A stretch of DNA of 64,000 bases, from NCBI GenBank assembly GCA_016868315.1, contig VGHE01000001.1, positions 372,001 to 436,000 of the forward strand, in the 5' to 3' direction. Below, piece by piece: positions 24,763 through 34,527 of the stretch. Each line of letters opens with the position of its first letter. Within the stretch, counting starts at the first letter, position 1. Under the pieces are notes generated by a model. It was not told the origin of the DNA. It saw only the letters and a list, made by a program, of their open reading frames with translations, and ran no database searches. Source of the stretch: Betaproteobacteria bacterium (GTDB taxonomy: Bacteria > Bdellovibrionota_B > Oligoflexia > Silvanigrellales > Silvanigrellaceae). Made by a program: the position numbers and the translations under genes.

Positions 24763-25266
24763 GTGTTCAAATACGTATATCTCATTGCCTTTGGCGGAAA
24801 TCTCGGCGATCGGGAATTATTTGCTCGGGGTGCGCTCGAGAGGCTCAGTGTACTGGGTCGGGTGGGGCGCCAATCGCGTTGGCAACGCACTGTTCCGCTC
24901 AAGTCCGAGCAATATGATACCCTCGATCACGAGGATTATTTGAATTTTGTTTTTGAGTTTGCAACTCAGTTGGAGCCCGAAGAGCTTTATCGAGAAATTT
25001 GCACCATTGAAGACTTTTTTGGGCATGAGCGGACGCGCCGTTGGTTGCCTCGGGCGGTCGATTTAGACCTTCTTTTTTGCTCGGAAGCGCAGGGCAGTGA
25101 AACTGTATTTCAGGAAAAGCACACGTTGACCTTCAGCAGTGCAAGCGGCAATCTCCGAATTCCTCATCCAGAGGTTTGGAAACGTATTTTTTTGCTCGAA
25201 ATGATCAAAAATGAACTGAAAATCGATCTAAACAAGTACATTTCGAATCAACCGGTTTCGCTTTGA
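24763..25266 (+). CDS. folK: 2-amino-4-hydroxy-6-hydroxymethyldihydropteridine pyrophosphokinase (HPPK)
   Basis: 167 aa from the GTG at 24763, with GGGAG 10 nt upstream; the in-frame ATG at 24730 is possible but its GGAAG abuts it. HPPK transfers pyrophosphate from ATP to the pterin in folate synthesis. Conserved motifs: IAFGGNLGDRE near the N-terminus, IEDFFGHERTRRWLPRAVDL with DLDLLF (catalytic Asp pair) and LRIPHPEVWKRIF. No folP or folB beside it. It starts a plus-strand run with fmt and lepB. Confidence 0.9.
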   Translation: MFKYVYLIAFGGNLGDRELFARGALERLSVLGRVGRQSRWQRTVPLKSEQYDTLDHEDYLNFVFEFATQLEPEELYREICTIEDFFGHERTRRWLPRAVDLDLLFCSEAQGSETVFQEKHTLTFSSASGNLRIPHPEVWKRIFLLEMIKNELKIDLNKYISNQPVSL

Positions 25267-25279
25267 GGTTTGTCAAACA

Positions 25280-26251
25280 ATGGACACAGCACAGCCATCA
25301 CGTAAGCAGCGCGTTGTTTTTCTGGGAACGCCCGCCATCGTTGTTCCGGTTTTGGAAAAACTCCTTGTTCCACAGGCCTTGTTTGAGATTGTTGCCGTGG
25401 TGAGTCAGCCGCCAACCCGGGCTGTGCGTGGCAATGCTCTGGTTCCATCACCCGTGCATGATTGCGCGCTGCGCGCAGGAGTGCAGGTCTTGACCCCCGA
25501 AGATGCAAAATCACCAGAATTCATTGCTCAGCTCAAAAATCTCGAGCCGGATCTGTGTGTCACAGCAGCCTATGGTCAGGTCTTGTCCGAGGAATTCCTG
25601 GCCTTGCCGCGTGCGGGCACATTGAACATTCATCCGAGTCTACTGCCGTTGTACCGCGGAGCAGCGCCCGTGCAGCGTGCTCTTGAAGAAGGGGTCACTG
25701 AAACGGGTGTGACCGTCGCACAAACGGTGCGCGCCATGGACGCTGGCCCAATCGTCTCCCAGCTACGGTTTAAGGTCGACGAAGCGGTCAAAGCGCCAGC
25801 TCTGCTGGCTGAGTTGTTCGTCTTGGGTGCAGATGAACTTGTGCGTCTTCTGCCTGATTACTTTGCAGGGGGTATTGCTCCGCAAGAGCAACAACACGAG
25901 CAAGCAACGAAAGCGCGCAAAATCAAAATTGAGGAATCACTTTTGACCCCGTCCGCACAGGGGGCAAGAGCTCTCCACAACAAGGTCAGAGCTTTCGCTG
26001 GCTGGCCAAGTACGCGCCTGAGTGTTGCAAGCGGCGAGGAATCGTTTGAGGTGAAAGTTGTAACAACGCGTGTTTCGCCACAAATAAAGGCAGCTAGATT
26101 TGAGATTTTTCTGGAAGCCGACGGATTGGAATTGGTGTGTCAGGACGGAAGTGTGCTAAACATCCTCGAGCTGCAGGCTCCCGGAAAGCGTGTCATGACT
26201 GCCCGTGACTTTTGGAATGGCCTGCGGACGAAGTCTTTGCGTTGGGTGTGA
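25280..26251 (+). CDS. fmt: Methionyl-tRNA formyltransferase
   Basis: 323 aa. Formylates the initiator Met-tRNA using 10-formyl-tetrahydrofolate. N-terminal hydrolase domain: VFLGTPAIVVPVLEKL, TAAYGQVLSEEFLALPRAG, and the core NIHPSLLPLYRGAAPVQRAL with the catalytic Asn/His, plus MDAGPIVSQ. The C-terminal OB-like tRNA-binding domain follows and includes AFAGWPSTRL. It starts 13 bp after folK and a folate link between the two is natural; def, which often accompanies fmt, is absent. Confidence 0.96.
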   Translation: MDTAQPSRKQRVVFLGTPAIVVPVLEKLLVPQALFEIVAVVSQPPTRAVRGNALVPSPVHDCALRAGVQVLTPEDAKSPEFIAQLKNLEPDLCVTAAYGQVLSEEFLALPRAGTLNIHPSLLPLYRGAAPVQRALEEGVTETGVTVAQTVRAMDAGPIVSQLRFKVDEAVKAPALLAELFVLGADELVRLLPDYFAGGIAPQEQQHEQATKARKIKIEESLLTPSAQGARALHNKVRAFAGWPSTRLSVASGEESFEVKVVTTRVSPQIKAARFEIFLEADGLELVCQDGSVLNILELQAPGKRVMTARDFWNGLRTKSLRWV

Positions 26252-26270
26252 ACGAAAGGTGTTTCTTTGA

Positions 26271-26969
26271 ATGAAACAATTTGTCTGGATACGTGACGTC
26301 ATCGTGATCATCACCTTTATGGTGCTCCTGCGTTCTTCAATTGTGAACTGGTACGTCATCCCGACAGGTTCGATGCTGCCAACCATCAAAATCCGCGACC
26401 ACGTTCTTGTGAATAAGTTATCCTATGGACTGATGTTGCCATTCATGAGTTATCAAATCATCTCGTGGGATGCGCCTAAGCGTGGTGACATCGTTCTTTT
26501 CGACAGTCCAAAAGATCACATCACCTTTGTGAAAAGGGTTGTTGGTTTGGGTGGGGATTTGGTCACATTTGACAATGGTGTGCTGCAAATCAACAACGAT
26601 AAAGTCAAAGAGGTTCTTCAGGAAGACCGCGGTATTCTTGCTGACATGGGCGACCAAACTCCCTGTAATAACGGAGATGGCAAGAATCTTTACGTGGAGA
26701 AATTCAGCGACAAAGCGTCCGAGCATTTTGTTCTGCGTTCGGTCAATGGCGGTAACACCAATCTCGAAACCCGCACATGGTCGGTTCCCGAGGGCAAACT
26801 GCTGGTTGTCGGCGATAACCGCGATTGCTCGAACGACGGCCGGTATTGGGGATACGTAGATGTAGACAAGATATATGGAAAAGCCACACGGGTGTTTTAT
26901 TCCATCAACACCAGCGAAGGCCGTTTCCCCTCCTTCCGCACCGATCGCTTTTTTGCAAAATTGCAATAA
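26271..26969 (+). CDS. lepB: Signal peptidase I
   Basis: 232 aa inner-membrane protease that cleaves signal peptides. One N-terminal membrane anchor (residues ~8-25), then box B IPTGSMLPTI with the catalytic Ser34, box D FVKRVVGLGGD with the general-base lysine, and box E GDNRDCSNDGRYWGYV. About 100 residues shorter than E. coli LepB, typical for other phyla. Nineteen bp after fmt. Confidence 0.96.
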   Translation: MKQFVWIRDVIVIITFMVLLRSSIVNWYVIPTGSMLPTIKIRDHVLVNKLSYGLMLPFMSYQIISWDAPKRGDIVLFDSPKDHITFVKRVVGLGGDLVTFDNGVLQINNDKVKEVLQEDRGILADMGDQTPCNNGDGKNLYVEKFSDKASEHFVLRSVNGGNTNLETRTWSVPEGKLLVVGDNRDCSNDGRYWGYVDVDKIYGKATRVFYSINTSEGRFPSFRTDRFFAKLQ

Positions 26970-27131
26970 TTCGGGCTTCTACAAGAATGCAAATTAGGTT
27001 ATGGGTCAGTCGGCTCGGCTGCCAGGATTTTTTTGCCTAGCGAGAGTCAGAGCGGGCACATGCCTTTGTTTTGCTTCGCGGGCAGAGTGCGGTAGCGTGA
27101 ATCGGCAAATGAATATCGAGGAGGGTGTTGT

Positions 27132-27617
27132 ATGTTTAATCCAGCTCAAGTTGTTGATTTTGCGAAGAAGGCTATGGAACGTGCTCTGTCGCTCACAGAG
27201 GAAGAGGGCAAGGCACTTCTTGGCAAATTGCCGCTCGAAAAACTCGGTCAGCGCACCAGCGTTGAAGTTGAGAAAGTGGTTAGTGGTCTCGTCACCAAGC
27301 TCTTTTCGGGTCTTGATGAGCAGGTCGATGAAACCGTGCGTGCTGAGGTTGTGAAGATGGTTGTGGAGATGAACACAACTCCACGCAACGTGGTATCGCA
27401 TTTGCGTTATGTGAACGATTTGTTCCAGGCCACAGCTCCAAAGAACCTTAAGGATTTGAAGAAAATTCGCAGCACGATTGCTCATCGCTTGATTGAAGAC
27501 GCCAAAGTGCGTCTTGCTGCGGACGGAACAACGACAAAGAGTGAATCAACTCAAGCTGAGGCATCGGTAGGAAGCAAAAAGAAAAACTCAAAGGCTGCTG
27601 AAAAACACGCAGAGTGA
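27132..27617 (+). CDS. Conserved-looking protein of unknown function, helical
   Basis: 161 aa, start supported by GAGGAGGG 8 nt upstream. No signal peptide or membrane segment. The first 120 residues are predominantly helical with heptad-like leucine and valine spacing (MERALSLTEEEGKALLGKLP, VEKVVSGLVTKLFSGLDEQV), and the last 35 are Lys/Ser/Ala-rich and probably disordered. No family recognised. It converges on dnaE, whose stop is only 10 bp away. Confidence 0.65.
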   Translation: MFNPAQVVDFAKKAMERALSLTEEEGKALLGKLPLEKLGQRTSVEVEKVVSGLVTKLFSGLDEQVDETVRAEVVKMVVEMNTTPRNVVSHLRYVNDLFQATAPKNLKDLKKIRSTIAHRLIEDAKVRLAADGTTTKSESTQAEASVGSKKKNSKAAEKHAE

Positions 27618-27627
27618 GTTTGGCTTT

Positions 27628-30600
27628 TTAGCCCAATGAATTTTGAGCCCGGTAAATCCGACGAACCTGGATTTCACCGGGCCATTTGTTTTGCAGGGTC
27701 GAGATCAGCGCATCTGATGGGTAGACTGGGAATTTACGGAAATTGGCGCGCAGCTGCACGTTTTCTGCATTCCAACTGACATCGAGAGCGAGTGGTGTTT
27801 GTCCGCGGTGTTGCTTCAGGAGATGAGCGAGTTCATCGAGATTTTCGTTGCGTTGAAGGAAACTCTCTTCGGCAACAAGTAGAATCTGTTTTGCGAGTTC
27901 AGCTCGTTTCTCTGACACGAGCCCCAGCGTCTGACAGATTCCTTTGACACTGCCTTCCTCAATACCGCGGCGGACCTTCAACTCCATCCAAGTTGCGTCA
28001 CCCACTTTAGGTTTGTTCACCAGAGCTGCATATTGGTTTGCAAAAACTGAAATTTCGATTTCGCCACTGCCATCTTCAAGGCGATACACACCAAATTTCT
28101 TGCCTTCTTTGGTTATTTTCTCGAGTGCCATGGTGATAATACCTGCGATTTTAAGCGTGCGTCGCTTGTGGTCAGGGGTATCATCGGAGTCCAGAAATAG
28201 AATCGCATCGCTGATGGGGGCTTGTGCGATTTCGTTGAGGTCATCGGCCAAAAGATCGGCAGGATGGCCGCACATGTAAAAGCCCAATGTTAGTTTTTCG
28301 TTGTTGAGTTGGTCGAGTAATGACCAAGGCAAAACCTGCTTGAGTTGAACTCCAGCGAGCAGATTGTGGACAATGTTTTTTTCGGGAAGCGTGCGCGTGG
28401 GGATCGCCATTGGATTGAATTTGCGCGGGCGATGGAGTGACGAAAGCTTAGACGACTTGTGACCCGAGCGGCTTTGCATTTCCGAGGCAGTTGGTGCCGT
28501 TGGCGCTGAGGAAGTTTGAGTAGGCTCTTGCGTCTCTGCGAATAGGTCAAAGATACCTTCCCCGACGCTGTCCTGGCGTTCAGATTCTTTTGATATCGAG
28601 CGCAGCCACGAATCGCTGTTGCTCAGAAGCTCCGCACGATTTGTTGCAATTTCGTCGAAGGCTCCGGCTTTTATAAGGCTCTCCAAAACTTTTTTGTTAA
28701 TTTTGCGAGGGTCGAGACGTGCAATGAATTCAGGAACCGTCTCGAAAGTGCCGTTGTTTGCGCGCTCAGAAGTTATGAGTTCAATGATTCCTTGACCGAG
28801 ACCTTTGATGGCGCCCAAACCAAATTGGATAGTCATTGGTGCAGGGATTGTGAATTCGAACTCAGCCGAATTGACGCTCGGTGGCAAGAGCTGAATGTTC
28901 AGGCGCTTGCAGTCCCGCACATAAGCAACGATTTTGTCCGTGTTGTCGAGGTCGCACGACATGATCGCGGCCATGAATTCGGTCGAATAATAAGTTTTGA
29001 GATAGGCCGTTTGGAACGTGACGTAAGCATAGGCGGCCGAGTGGCTCTTGTTGAAACCGTACTCTGCAAACTTCGCGATGAGGTCGAAGAACTCAGAGAC
29101 ACGCACAGGGTTATGACCATTCTTCTGCGCACCTTCCACGAAGCGGGCTTTTTGCCGCTCCATCTCCGCTTTGTCTTTCTTACCCATGGCGCGACGCAAT
29201 AGGTCAGCCTCGCCGAGGGAATAGTTCGCCAGCACAGCTGCGATTTTCTGCACCTGTTCCTGGTAAACGATGACTCCGTAGGTGTCCGCAAGGATGGGTT
29301 CGAGCTGCGGGAACGGATACTCAACAGCAGTCTTTCCATGCTTGCGGTTGACGAAATCGGCCACCATCCCCGACCCCAGAGGACCAGGACGGAACAGGGC
29401 TTCTACAGCAACGATGTCGGAGAAGCAGTTGGGTTTGAGTTCGGAAATGAGTTTGCGCATCCCACTCGACTCGAGCTGGAAAATTCCCGTGAGGTGCGCA
29501 GTGGAGACCATGTCATAGACTTTGGGATCTTCAAGGTCGATGGTCTCGATGTTGAATTCCGGATCGTGTTTTTTCCGGATCTCTTGAACGGCTTTTTCGA
29601 TAACCGTGAGGGTTTTGAGTCCGAGAAAGTCGAACTTGATGAGTCCGATTTTTTCGGCGAATTTATGCTCGAACTGAGTGATCATCTGACCTTCAGACTC
29701 GAGCTGTGGGCAGCTCTCATCCAGAGCGCGGTCAGAGATAATCACGCCTGCCGCATGAATGCCTAATGAGTTGAGCGTTCCCTCAATCGCAAGTGCGCCG
29801 TTCCAAAGACTCTTTGCACGCTCATCATTTTCAAGACGTTCGCGCAGTTTCTCTTCGTCTTTGTATGCTTGTTCGAGGGTGATTCCAGGTTGCTCTGGGA
29901 TAAGTTTTGCAAATTCGTTGCTCTCGTTGAAACTCCAGTTCAGGATGCGGGCAAGGTTCTTGAGCGCATTCTTGGCCATCATGCGTCCGAAGGTCACGAT
30001 CTGCGACACGTTGCGCGCACCGTAGCGTTTATACACGTAGTCGAGGACCTCGCTGCGCCTGTCCATGCAGAAGTCGGTATCGATATCCGGCATGCTGATA
30101 CGTTCCGGATTCAGAAAGCGCTCGAACAAGAGATTGAAGCGAATTGGGTCGATATTGGTGATGCGCAAAGCGTAGGTGACTAGACTTCCTGCCGCGGAAC
30201 CGCGACCGGGTCCCACAGGAATACCGCGTTCCTTGGCCCAGTTGATGAAGTCCTGGACGATCAAGAAATAGCCAGCAAATTTCATTTTGTTGATGACCGC
30301 AAGTTCGTATTCGAGGCGATCTTTGTAGGAAGTCCAGGCCTCATCGGAGAAGTTCTTGCCCATCCATTGCATGATTGCTGGTTTGCGCTCTTCAAGCATT
30401 TCACGAGACAATCGCGCCAGACACTCATCGGCTGTTTCATCCGGACGCTGCCGGAAGTCAGGCATAAAAATGCTCTTGGTGTCGATGTTAACCTTGCAGC
30501 GTTGCGCAATCGCAACCGTGTTTGCAATCGCTTCAGGGTAATCTTTGAAGCGCTGGATCATTTCCTCGGTCGACGTCAAATGAAAGGAGATCGCCGGGTC

Positions 30601-31329
30601 GAATCCCTGGACATCGCTTTTTTGAAGTTTGTGCTTGATAGCAAGCAAAGAAAGATGAGTGTCGCGATCGGTTGTCTTCAGGTAGTGCACATCGCCGGTT
30701 GCAACAATTCCCACCCTCTTTTCCGCGGCGAGTGCAACAAGCTGAGGTAAGAGCAGGGTTTGTTCGGGTATGCCGTTGTTGATGAGTTCAACAAAAACAT
30801 TTTCTTCACCGAAAACGGTTTTAAGCGCATCGACGAACAAGTTCGCCTGTGAGTGATTTTCACGCAGCAGCAGCTGCTGCAGTTCGCCTTTCAGACAGCT
30901 GGTCAAGCAAATGATGCCAGCGCTGTGAGCTCGGATTTCATCCCACGACACCACAATCGATTCCGAGCCGAGGCGGTTTTTTCCTGCTGTGTTGGCCAAC
31001 GAGCAGAGCTTAACGATGTTGGCGTAGCCCTGACTGTTCTCGGCAAGCAGCACGAGATGAAAGGGCTGTTTGCTATCGTTCAGAAACAACGGGAGAACAT
31101 TTGCCTCATAGCCAATGATGCCGTTGATTTTTTCCTTCTGGCACTCGAGATAAAACTCCACAGCGCCATGCAGGCCATCGTGGTCGGTCAACGCAGCTGC
31201 CTTCGCCTGCCGAGCGGCCAGTTCCTTAACGAGTTTTTTAACTTTTATACTGCCGTCGAGAAGTGAATATTCGGAATGAATATGGAGGTGCACGAACTCC
31301 TGTGTTGGGGGAGTGGACGTGACCTCCAT
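27628..31329 (-). CDS. dnaE: DNA polymerase III subunit alpha
   Basis: 1233 aa replicative polymerase, slightly longer than E. coli DnaE (1160). The N-terminal PHP domain starts FVHLHIHSEYSLLDGSIK. The polymerase core shows GPGRGSAAGSLVTYAL, MPDIDTDFCMDRR with the catalytic aspartates, and VIVYQEQVQKIAAVLANYSL. The C-terminal OB-fold region includes AGIITMALEKITKEGKKFGV. A Gln/Ser/Thr-rich linker near residues ~945-985 separates core and OB regions, accounting for the extra length. DUF507 gene follows upstream on the same strand. Confidence 0.98.
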   Translation of the reverse strand: MEVTSTPPTQEFVHLHIHSEYSLLDGSIKVKKLVKELAARQAKAAALTDHDGLHGAVEFYLECQKEKINGIIGYEANVLPLFLNDSKQPFHLVLLAENSQGYANIVKLCSLANTAGKNRLGSESIVVSWDEIRAHSAGIICLTSCLKGELQQLLLRENHSQANLFVDALKTVFGEENVFVELINNGIPEQTLLLPQLVALAAEKRVGIVATGDVHYLKTTDRDTHLSLLAIKHKLQKSDVQGFDPAISFHLTSTEEMIQRFKDYPEAIANTVAIAQRCKVNIDTKSIFMPDFRQRPDETADECLARLSREMLEERKPAIMQWMGKNFSDEAWTSYKDRLEYELAVINKMKFAGYFLIVQDFINWAKERGIPVGPGRGSAAGSLVTYALRITNIDPIRFNLLFERFLNPERISMPDIDTDFCMDRRSEVLDYVYKRYGARNVSQIVTFGRMMAKNALKNLARILNWSFNESNEFAKLIPEQPGITLEQAYKDEEKLRERLENDERAKSLWNGALAIEGTLNSLGIHAAGVIISDRALDESCPQLESEGQMITQFEHKFAEKIGLIKFDFLGLKTLTVIEKAVQEIRKKHDPEFNIETIDLEDPKVYDMVSTAHLTGIFQLESSGMRKLISELKPNCFSDIVAVEALFRPGPLGSGMVADFVNRKHGKTAVEYPFPQLEPILADTYGVIVYQEQVQKIAAVLANYSLGEADLLRRAMGKKDKAEMERQKARFVEGAQKNGHNPVRVSEFFDLIAKFAEYGFNKSHSAAYAYVTFQTAYLKTYYSTEFMAAIMSCDLDNTDKIVAYVRDCKRLNIQLLPPSVNSAEFEFTIPAPMTIQFGLGAIKGLGQGIIELITSERANNGTFETVPEFIARLDPRKINKKVLESLIKAGAFDEIATNRAELLSNSDSWLRSISKESERQDSVGEGIFDLFAETQEPTQTSSAPTAPTASEMQSRSGHKSSKLSSLHRPRKFNPMAIPTRTLPEKNIVHNLLAGVQLKQVLPWSLLDQLNNEKLTLGFYMCGHPADLLADDLNEIAQAPISDAILFLDSDDTPDHKRRTLKIAGIITMALEKITKEGKKFGVYRLEDGSGEIEISVFANQYAALVNKPKVGDATWMELKVRRGIEEGSVKGICQTLGLVSEKRAELAKQILLVAEESFLQRNENLDELAHLLKQHRGQTPLALDVSWNAENVQLRANFRKFPVYPSDALISTLQNKWPGEIQVRRIYRAQNSLG

Positions 31330-31351
31330 GCTTCAAACCTTTCGAGAGATA

Positions 31352-31957
31352 TCAGAGAGGGCTGGCAGTTTTTGGTTCTACAGATGTACTGTGAACAGCT
31401 GCGAGCTTTTGTTTCACTTCGCTGAGATAGCGGTCGTACGCAAGGCACCAAGGAGCCGTGTAGCGCTCTTCATTGGTCTTGCGATCAGCAAGGCGTTCTA
31501 CGGCATCAATCATGCGTTCGTCGTCGTGACGGAAACGATGAATGGAGCGTGCAATGCAATTCTGAACTTTGTTGTCATCTGAGAAAAAGTCGATGCCTTC
31601 AACGTTCCAGATCGCCTTGAACACCTTCTCTGCGAGAGTATCTGCACGATCTGGGCCGTCACCCAGAGTCACGCGCTTGGCTTTGGCTAGGCGTGATTTT
31701 ACTTCATCAACGAGGTCGTCCAACGATTTTCCAGAAGCCTTGGCAATGTGGCTTTGTTGCTGCACAAGCCGCTCTGCTTCACGCGATAGGCGGTCTTCTG
31801 TTTTGGCGTCGTCTTCAAGAACATCCATGATGGATTCAAAAACGCGATCTTCCACTGTTTCGTCGGTGGAGTAGTCGAATCCCACATGGCCCGAGGCCTT
31901 TAAAACTTTGAAAACACGTTCAGACAGACGTTGAAGCTGCTCGGTGGAGAGTCTCAT
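31352..31957 (-). CDS. DUF507-family protein
   Basis: 201 aa from the ATG at 31957 (MRLSTEQLQRL, the usual DUF507 opening); a longer frame to 32023 only adds unsupported residues. The sequence shows two similar halves: FKVLKASGHVGFDYSTDETV and VFKAIWNVEGIDFFSDDNKV, each followed by an arginine-rich helix, as expected for the duplicated form of this family. Function unknown. It lies 22 bp upstream of dnaE on the same strand and may be co-transcribed. Confidence 0.75.
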   Translation of the reverse strand: MRLSTEQLQRLSERVFKVLKASGHVGFDYSTDETVEDRVFESIMDVLEDDAKTEDRLSREAERLVQQQSHIAKASGKSLDDLVDEVKSRLAKAKRVTLGDGPDRADTLAEKVFKAIWNVEGIDFFSDDNKVQNCIARSIHRFRHDDERMIDAVERLADRKTNEERYTAPWCLAYDRYLSEVKQKLAAVHSTSVEPKTASPL

Positions 31958-32019
31958 GGGTTCCTTCCGCACTGTTTTTAAACAACTGTGACAACCTATA
32001 GCGCGGAGGGGGCGAGGGT

Positions 32020-32745
32020 TCAAGGTGTTGAGGCCGCAAGTACGGTTTTGACTTTTGTGATGCCGTCGCCTGAGGCGGAGCTTATCGAAGTGCTGAAGGT
32101 TGAGGCAGCTTTGGTCAGGGGTGAACTGCCACCGGCCTCTGCGGCTTGGGCGAGGGTTTGAATCAATTTGGTCGCATCCTCGGCGGAAAGGGACGCGAGA
32201 GCTTCGGCCTGGGTGGTGAAGTATTTGACCTGCAGGAAGGCATAGGCAGAGAAAAAGAGGCTGTATTGAAGCTTTATCTCGGTCGTCCGGGCTTCGAGCG
32301 GGATTTGAGCCATGTTGTCACAGGCCTTATCCATCCACTCCAGATTCTGGGTGGTTGCGTCCGGGAGAATCGCGTTGAAGCGTTGTGCAGAGTTTCCGCT
32401 GGCCGAAGAGCTTCCGGCGCTTTTGATGAGCCCGAGTGCCGTGATGCCAGCTTGCGCTGCGTAAGCCGATGCCAGCAGGCTGCGGGCGGAGTGGTTTGTC
32501 GGGTCTTCAAGAAGCAGTGCGTTCAACCGTTCAGCTGCCGCGCTGAATTTTCCGGACTCCATGTCGAGCTCTGCCTTCTCCTGTTCATTTTTGGGTGCGT
32601 ACCCAGCCACAATATTTCTGCCGCAAGAAACAAGCGAAAGAGGGGCAGCAGCAAACAAGCTCAACGCCGTGGTCGAGTGTAAAATTCTCATCCATTTTGG
32701 GTTGAGTTGGATAAGTCGTTTGCGTTTTTTATTCATATGATTCAT
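32020..32745 (-). CDS. Lipoprotein with TPR-like helices
   Basis: 241 aa. A long basic N-terminus and hydrophobic stretch end in the lipobox SLVSC (Cys41). After it, KAELDMESGKFSAAAERLNA and LLLEDPTNHSARSLLASAYA look like TPR-type helix pairs. The C-terminus is Ser/Ala-rich. Its start overlaps the outer-membrane-like gene in ATGA, so the two products are probably made together and may act together at the cell envelope. Confidence 0.7.
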   Translation of the reverse strand: MNHMNKKRKRLIQLNPKWMRILHSTTALSLFAAAPLSLVSCGRNIVAGYAPKNEQEKAELDMESGKFSAAAERLNALLLEDPTNHSARSLLASAYAAQAGITALGLIKSAGSSSASGNSAQRFNAILPDATTQNLEWMDKACDNMAQIPLEARTTEIKLQYSLFFSAYAFLQVKYFTTQAEALASLSAEDATKLIQTLAQAAEAGGSSPLTKAASTFSTSISSASGDGITKVKTVLAASTP

Positions 32746-33911
32746 GGCATTTCAAACCCCGTGGCAACGAAATACACCCTGCGTCCTTGGGTTCCAGCTT
32801 CCGTGCCGAACTCGCGTGTGTAACTGCCGGCTTCAAGGCGCATGACTGTGAGATTGAGAACGATGCCGTAACTTGGCCAACCCTGGTAATAGCCCGCAGC
32901 GATTCCGACGCGCGAGTTAAACAAAGCCTTGCAGCCAGCACGTGAACGGCGGGTCCAGTGCTCTCCGTATGCAGCTTTGACATCGCGTAGGTCATAGGCA
33001 CAGTGGAGCGCATTTTTCCGCGTGTGTGGCACAATTCCAATGCCCAAGTTGATGGTTTGCTTCCAGGGGGGAACCTCAGCAACGCTGAATTTTGTTTGCC
33101 CCACGTCATCGACAGTGGATGCGAGGCGGAGGTCGAAATTTTGCGACCTGAATTGAGCTGTCGCTCCCAGGCTGACGGAGACCCCATATCCATATTTGGT
33201 GTTGGTTTTGAGGTCGGCAAGCATTTGTTTACTGCCTCCGCTAGAGAAGTCTGACAGGGCAATTGATTCGAAAGTTTCTGCAGCGTAGCTCGGCTTTATG
33301 CTTGCTCCCAGAGCCAGTGTATCGCCCACGGGAATCGATCCAGAGGCCACCAGACCCGCTGCTGCTTCAGCCTTTGTGCGTACCTCGGGGAGTCCCACGC
33401 TTCCGTATTGGCGACCTTCAATGTCTGCGCGCAGCGTTTGAAAAATCCCGAAGCCACCATAGGCAGAGATAAACCCGAGACTGACGTCATTTCCAATGTG
33501 AATGGGGGTTTTTAGAAGGCTTTCGATGAACGAAGAATCGACTTTAAGTGTGCCTGCCTTTTTTTTCTGAAAACTGGTGCGCGCAAGATCGATTGCGTCT
33601 GCACCAAAGTGGACTGCTGTGCGCCCGTAAATCCACCGCAGCACACCTCGACCTAGCGCCGGAAGGCTTGGGTTTGAGAAGAACACGCCTTCCTGTGTGG
33701 CTCGTGTCAGGCTGGCTCCGCCAGCGCTTAAATCGAAAGGGTTTTCATAGAGGGGAGCGCTTTTTCGAAGTGTGTCTGCGTTCAACACAGCGGGCGAGAA
33801 TAACGTCAACACGCTTGCGCAGACAACTAACTTTTGCAACACGGGAGTAGGCGACACGTTTTCGTGAGCGCGAAGAGGTGATACGGTTGTTTGGTGCTTC
33901 CCCAAAATCAT
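32742..33911 (-). CDS. Outer-membrane beta-barrel-like protein
   Basis: 389 aa from the ATG at 33911; an in-frame TTG at 33950 is an alternative. Signal peptide ends around VLNAD. The mature part starts with LYENPFDLSAGGASLTRA and GVFFSNPSLPALG, a variant of the N-terminal signature of PorV/FadL-like porins (xGGAxxAxxD..A...NPA.L), then many alternating beta strands and a terminal tyrosine/phenylalanine-rich strand. Resembles the partial protein at 63117. Overlaps a TPR-like lipoprotein gene. Confidence 0.7.
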   Translation of the reverse strand: MILGKHQTTVSPLRAHENVSPTPVLQKLVVCASVLTLFSPAVLNADTLRKSAPLYENPFDLSAGGASLTRATQEGVFFSNPSLPALGRGVLRWIYGRTAVHFGADAIDLARTSFQKKKAGTLKVDSSFIESLLKTPIHIGNDVSLGFISAYGGFGIFQTLRADIEGRQYGSVGLPEVRTKAEAAAGLVASGSIPVGDTLALGASIKPSYAAETFESIALSDFSSGGSKQMLADLKTNTKYGYGVSVSLGATAQFRSQNFDLRLASTVDDVGQTKFSVAEVPPWKQTINLGIGIVPHTRKNALHCAYDLRDVKAAYGEHWTRRSRAGCKALFNSRVGIAAGYYQGWPSYGIVLNLTVMRLEAGSYTREFGTEAGTQGRRVYFVATGFEMP

Positions 33912-33957
33912 GGCCTTTGTATCGGTCAGTTTGCTTGCTTTTGGAGACAAAAATTTG

Positions 33958-34515
33958 ATGCACAGTCAGTCATCACCGTCTGCACACAGGAGTCCGTTGG
34001 CGTCGATTTGCGCGTATCACGGCATTGCCCCGAAATTGCACGAGAGTGTTTTTATGGCCGATGGGGCGAGGGTGATTGGCGATGTTGAGATGGGCAAAAA
34101 CTGCAGCGTTTGGTTCAATACCGTTGTGCGCGGCGATGTCCACAAAATCACAATCGGTGAGGCGACCAACATCCAGGACGGCGCAATCATTCACTGCACC
34201 TTCAAAAAGCACTCAACCACTATTGGCAACCGTGTCAGTATCGCTCATCTGGCTATGATCCATGGTTGTGTCATTGAAGATGAATGTTTGATTGGTATGC
34301 AGGCCATTGTCATGGATGGGGCTGTTGTTGGAAGAGGCTCAATTGTTGGGGCTGGTGCAGTGGTCACCCAGGGCATGCAGATTCCCCCGGGAAGCCTCGT
34401 TTTGGGAGCACCTGCTAAAGTGGTGCGTGAGGTGAAGCCAGAGGAGCTCGCCGGAGTTCTAGCCACCTGTGATCGCTATATTGAATATACAAAAGGTTAC
34501 AGATTTGACCTGTGA
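33958..34515 (+). CDS. Gamma-carbonic-anhydrase-like hexapeptide-repeat protein
   Basis: 185 aa from the ATG at 33958 (GGAGA 10 nt upstream); longer frames back to 33910 lack support. Left-handed beta-helix signature: GDVEMGKNCSVWFNTVVRGD, then NIQDGAIIHCTF, IAHLAMIHGCVI, GMQAIVMDGAVVG and GAVVTQGMQIPPGSLVLG. Histidines in the IHC, AH and IHG positions match the metal-binding set of the family (YrdA/CaiE/PaaY). Members may be carbonic anhydrases or thioesterases. Divergent from the outer-membrane gene. Confidence 0.9.
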   Translation: MHSQSSPSAHRSPLASICAYHGIAPKLHESVFMADGARVIGDVEMGKNCSVWFNTVVRGDVHKITIGEATNIQDGAIIHCTFKKHSTTIGNRVSIAHLAMIHGCVIEDECLIGMQAIVMDGAVVGRGSIVGAGAVVTQGMQIPPGSLVLGAPAKVVREVKPEELAGVLATCDRYIEYTKGYRFDL

Positions 34516-34527
34516 GGACTGATTCCC

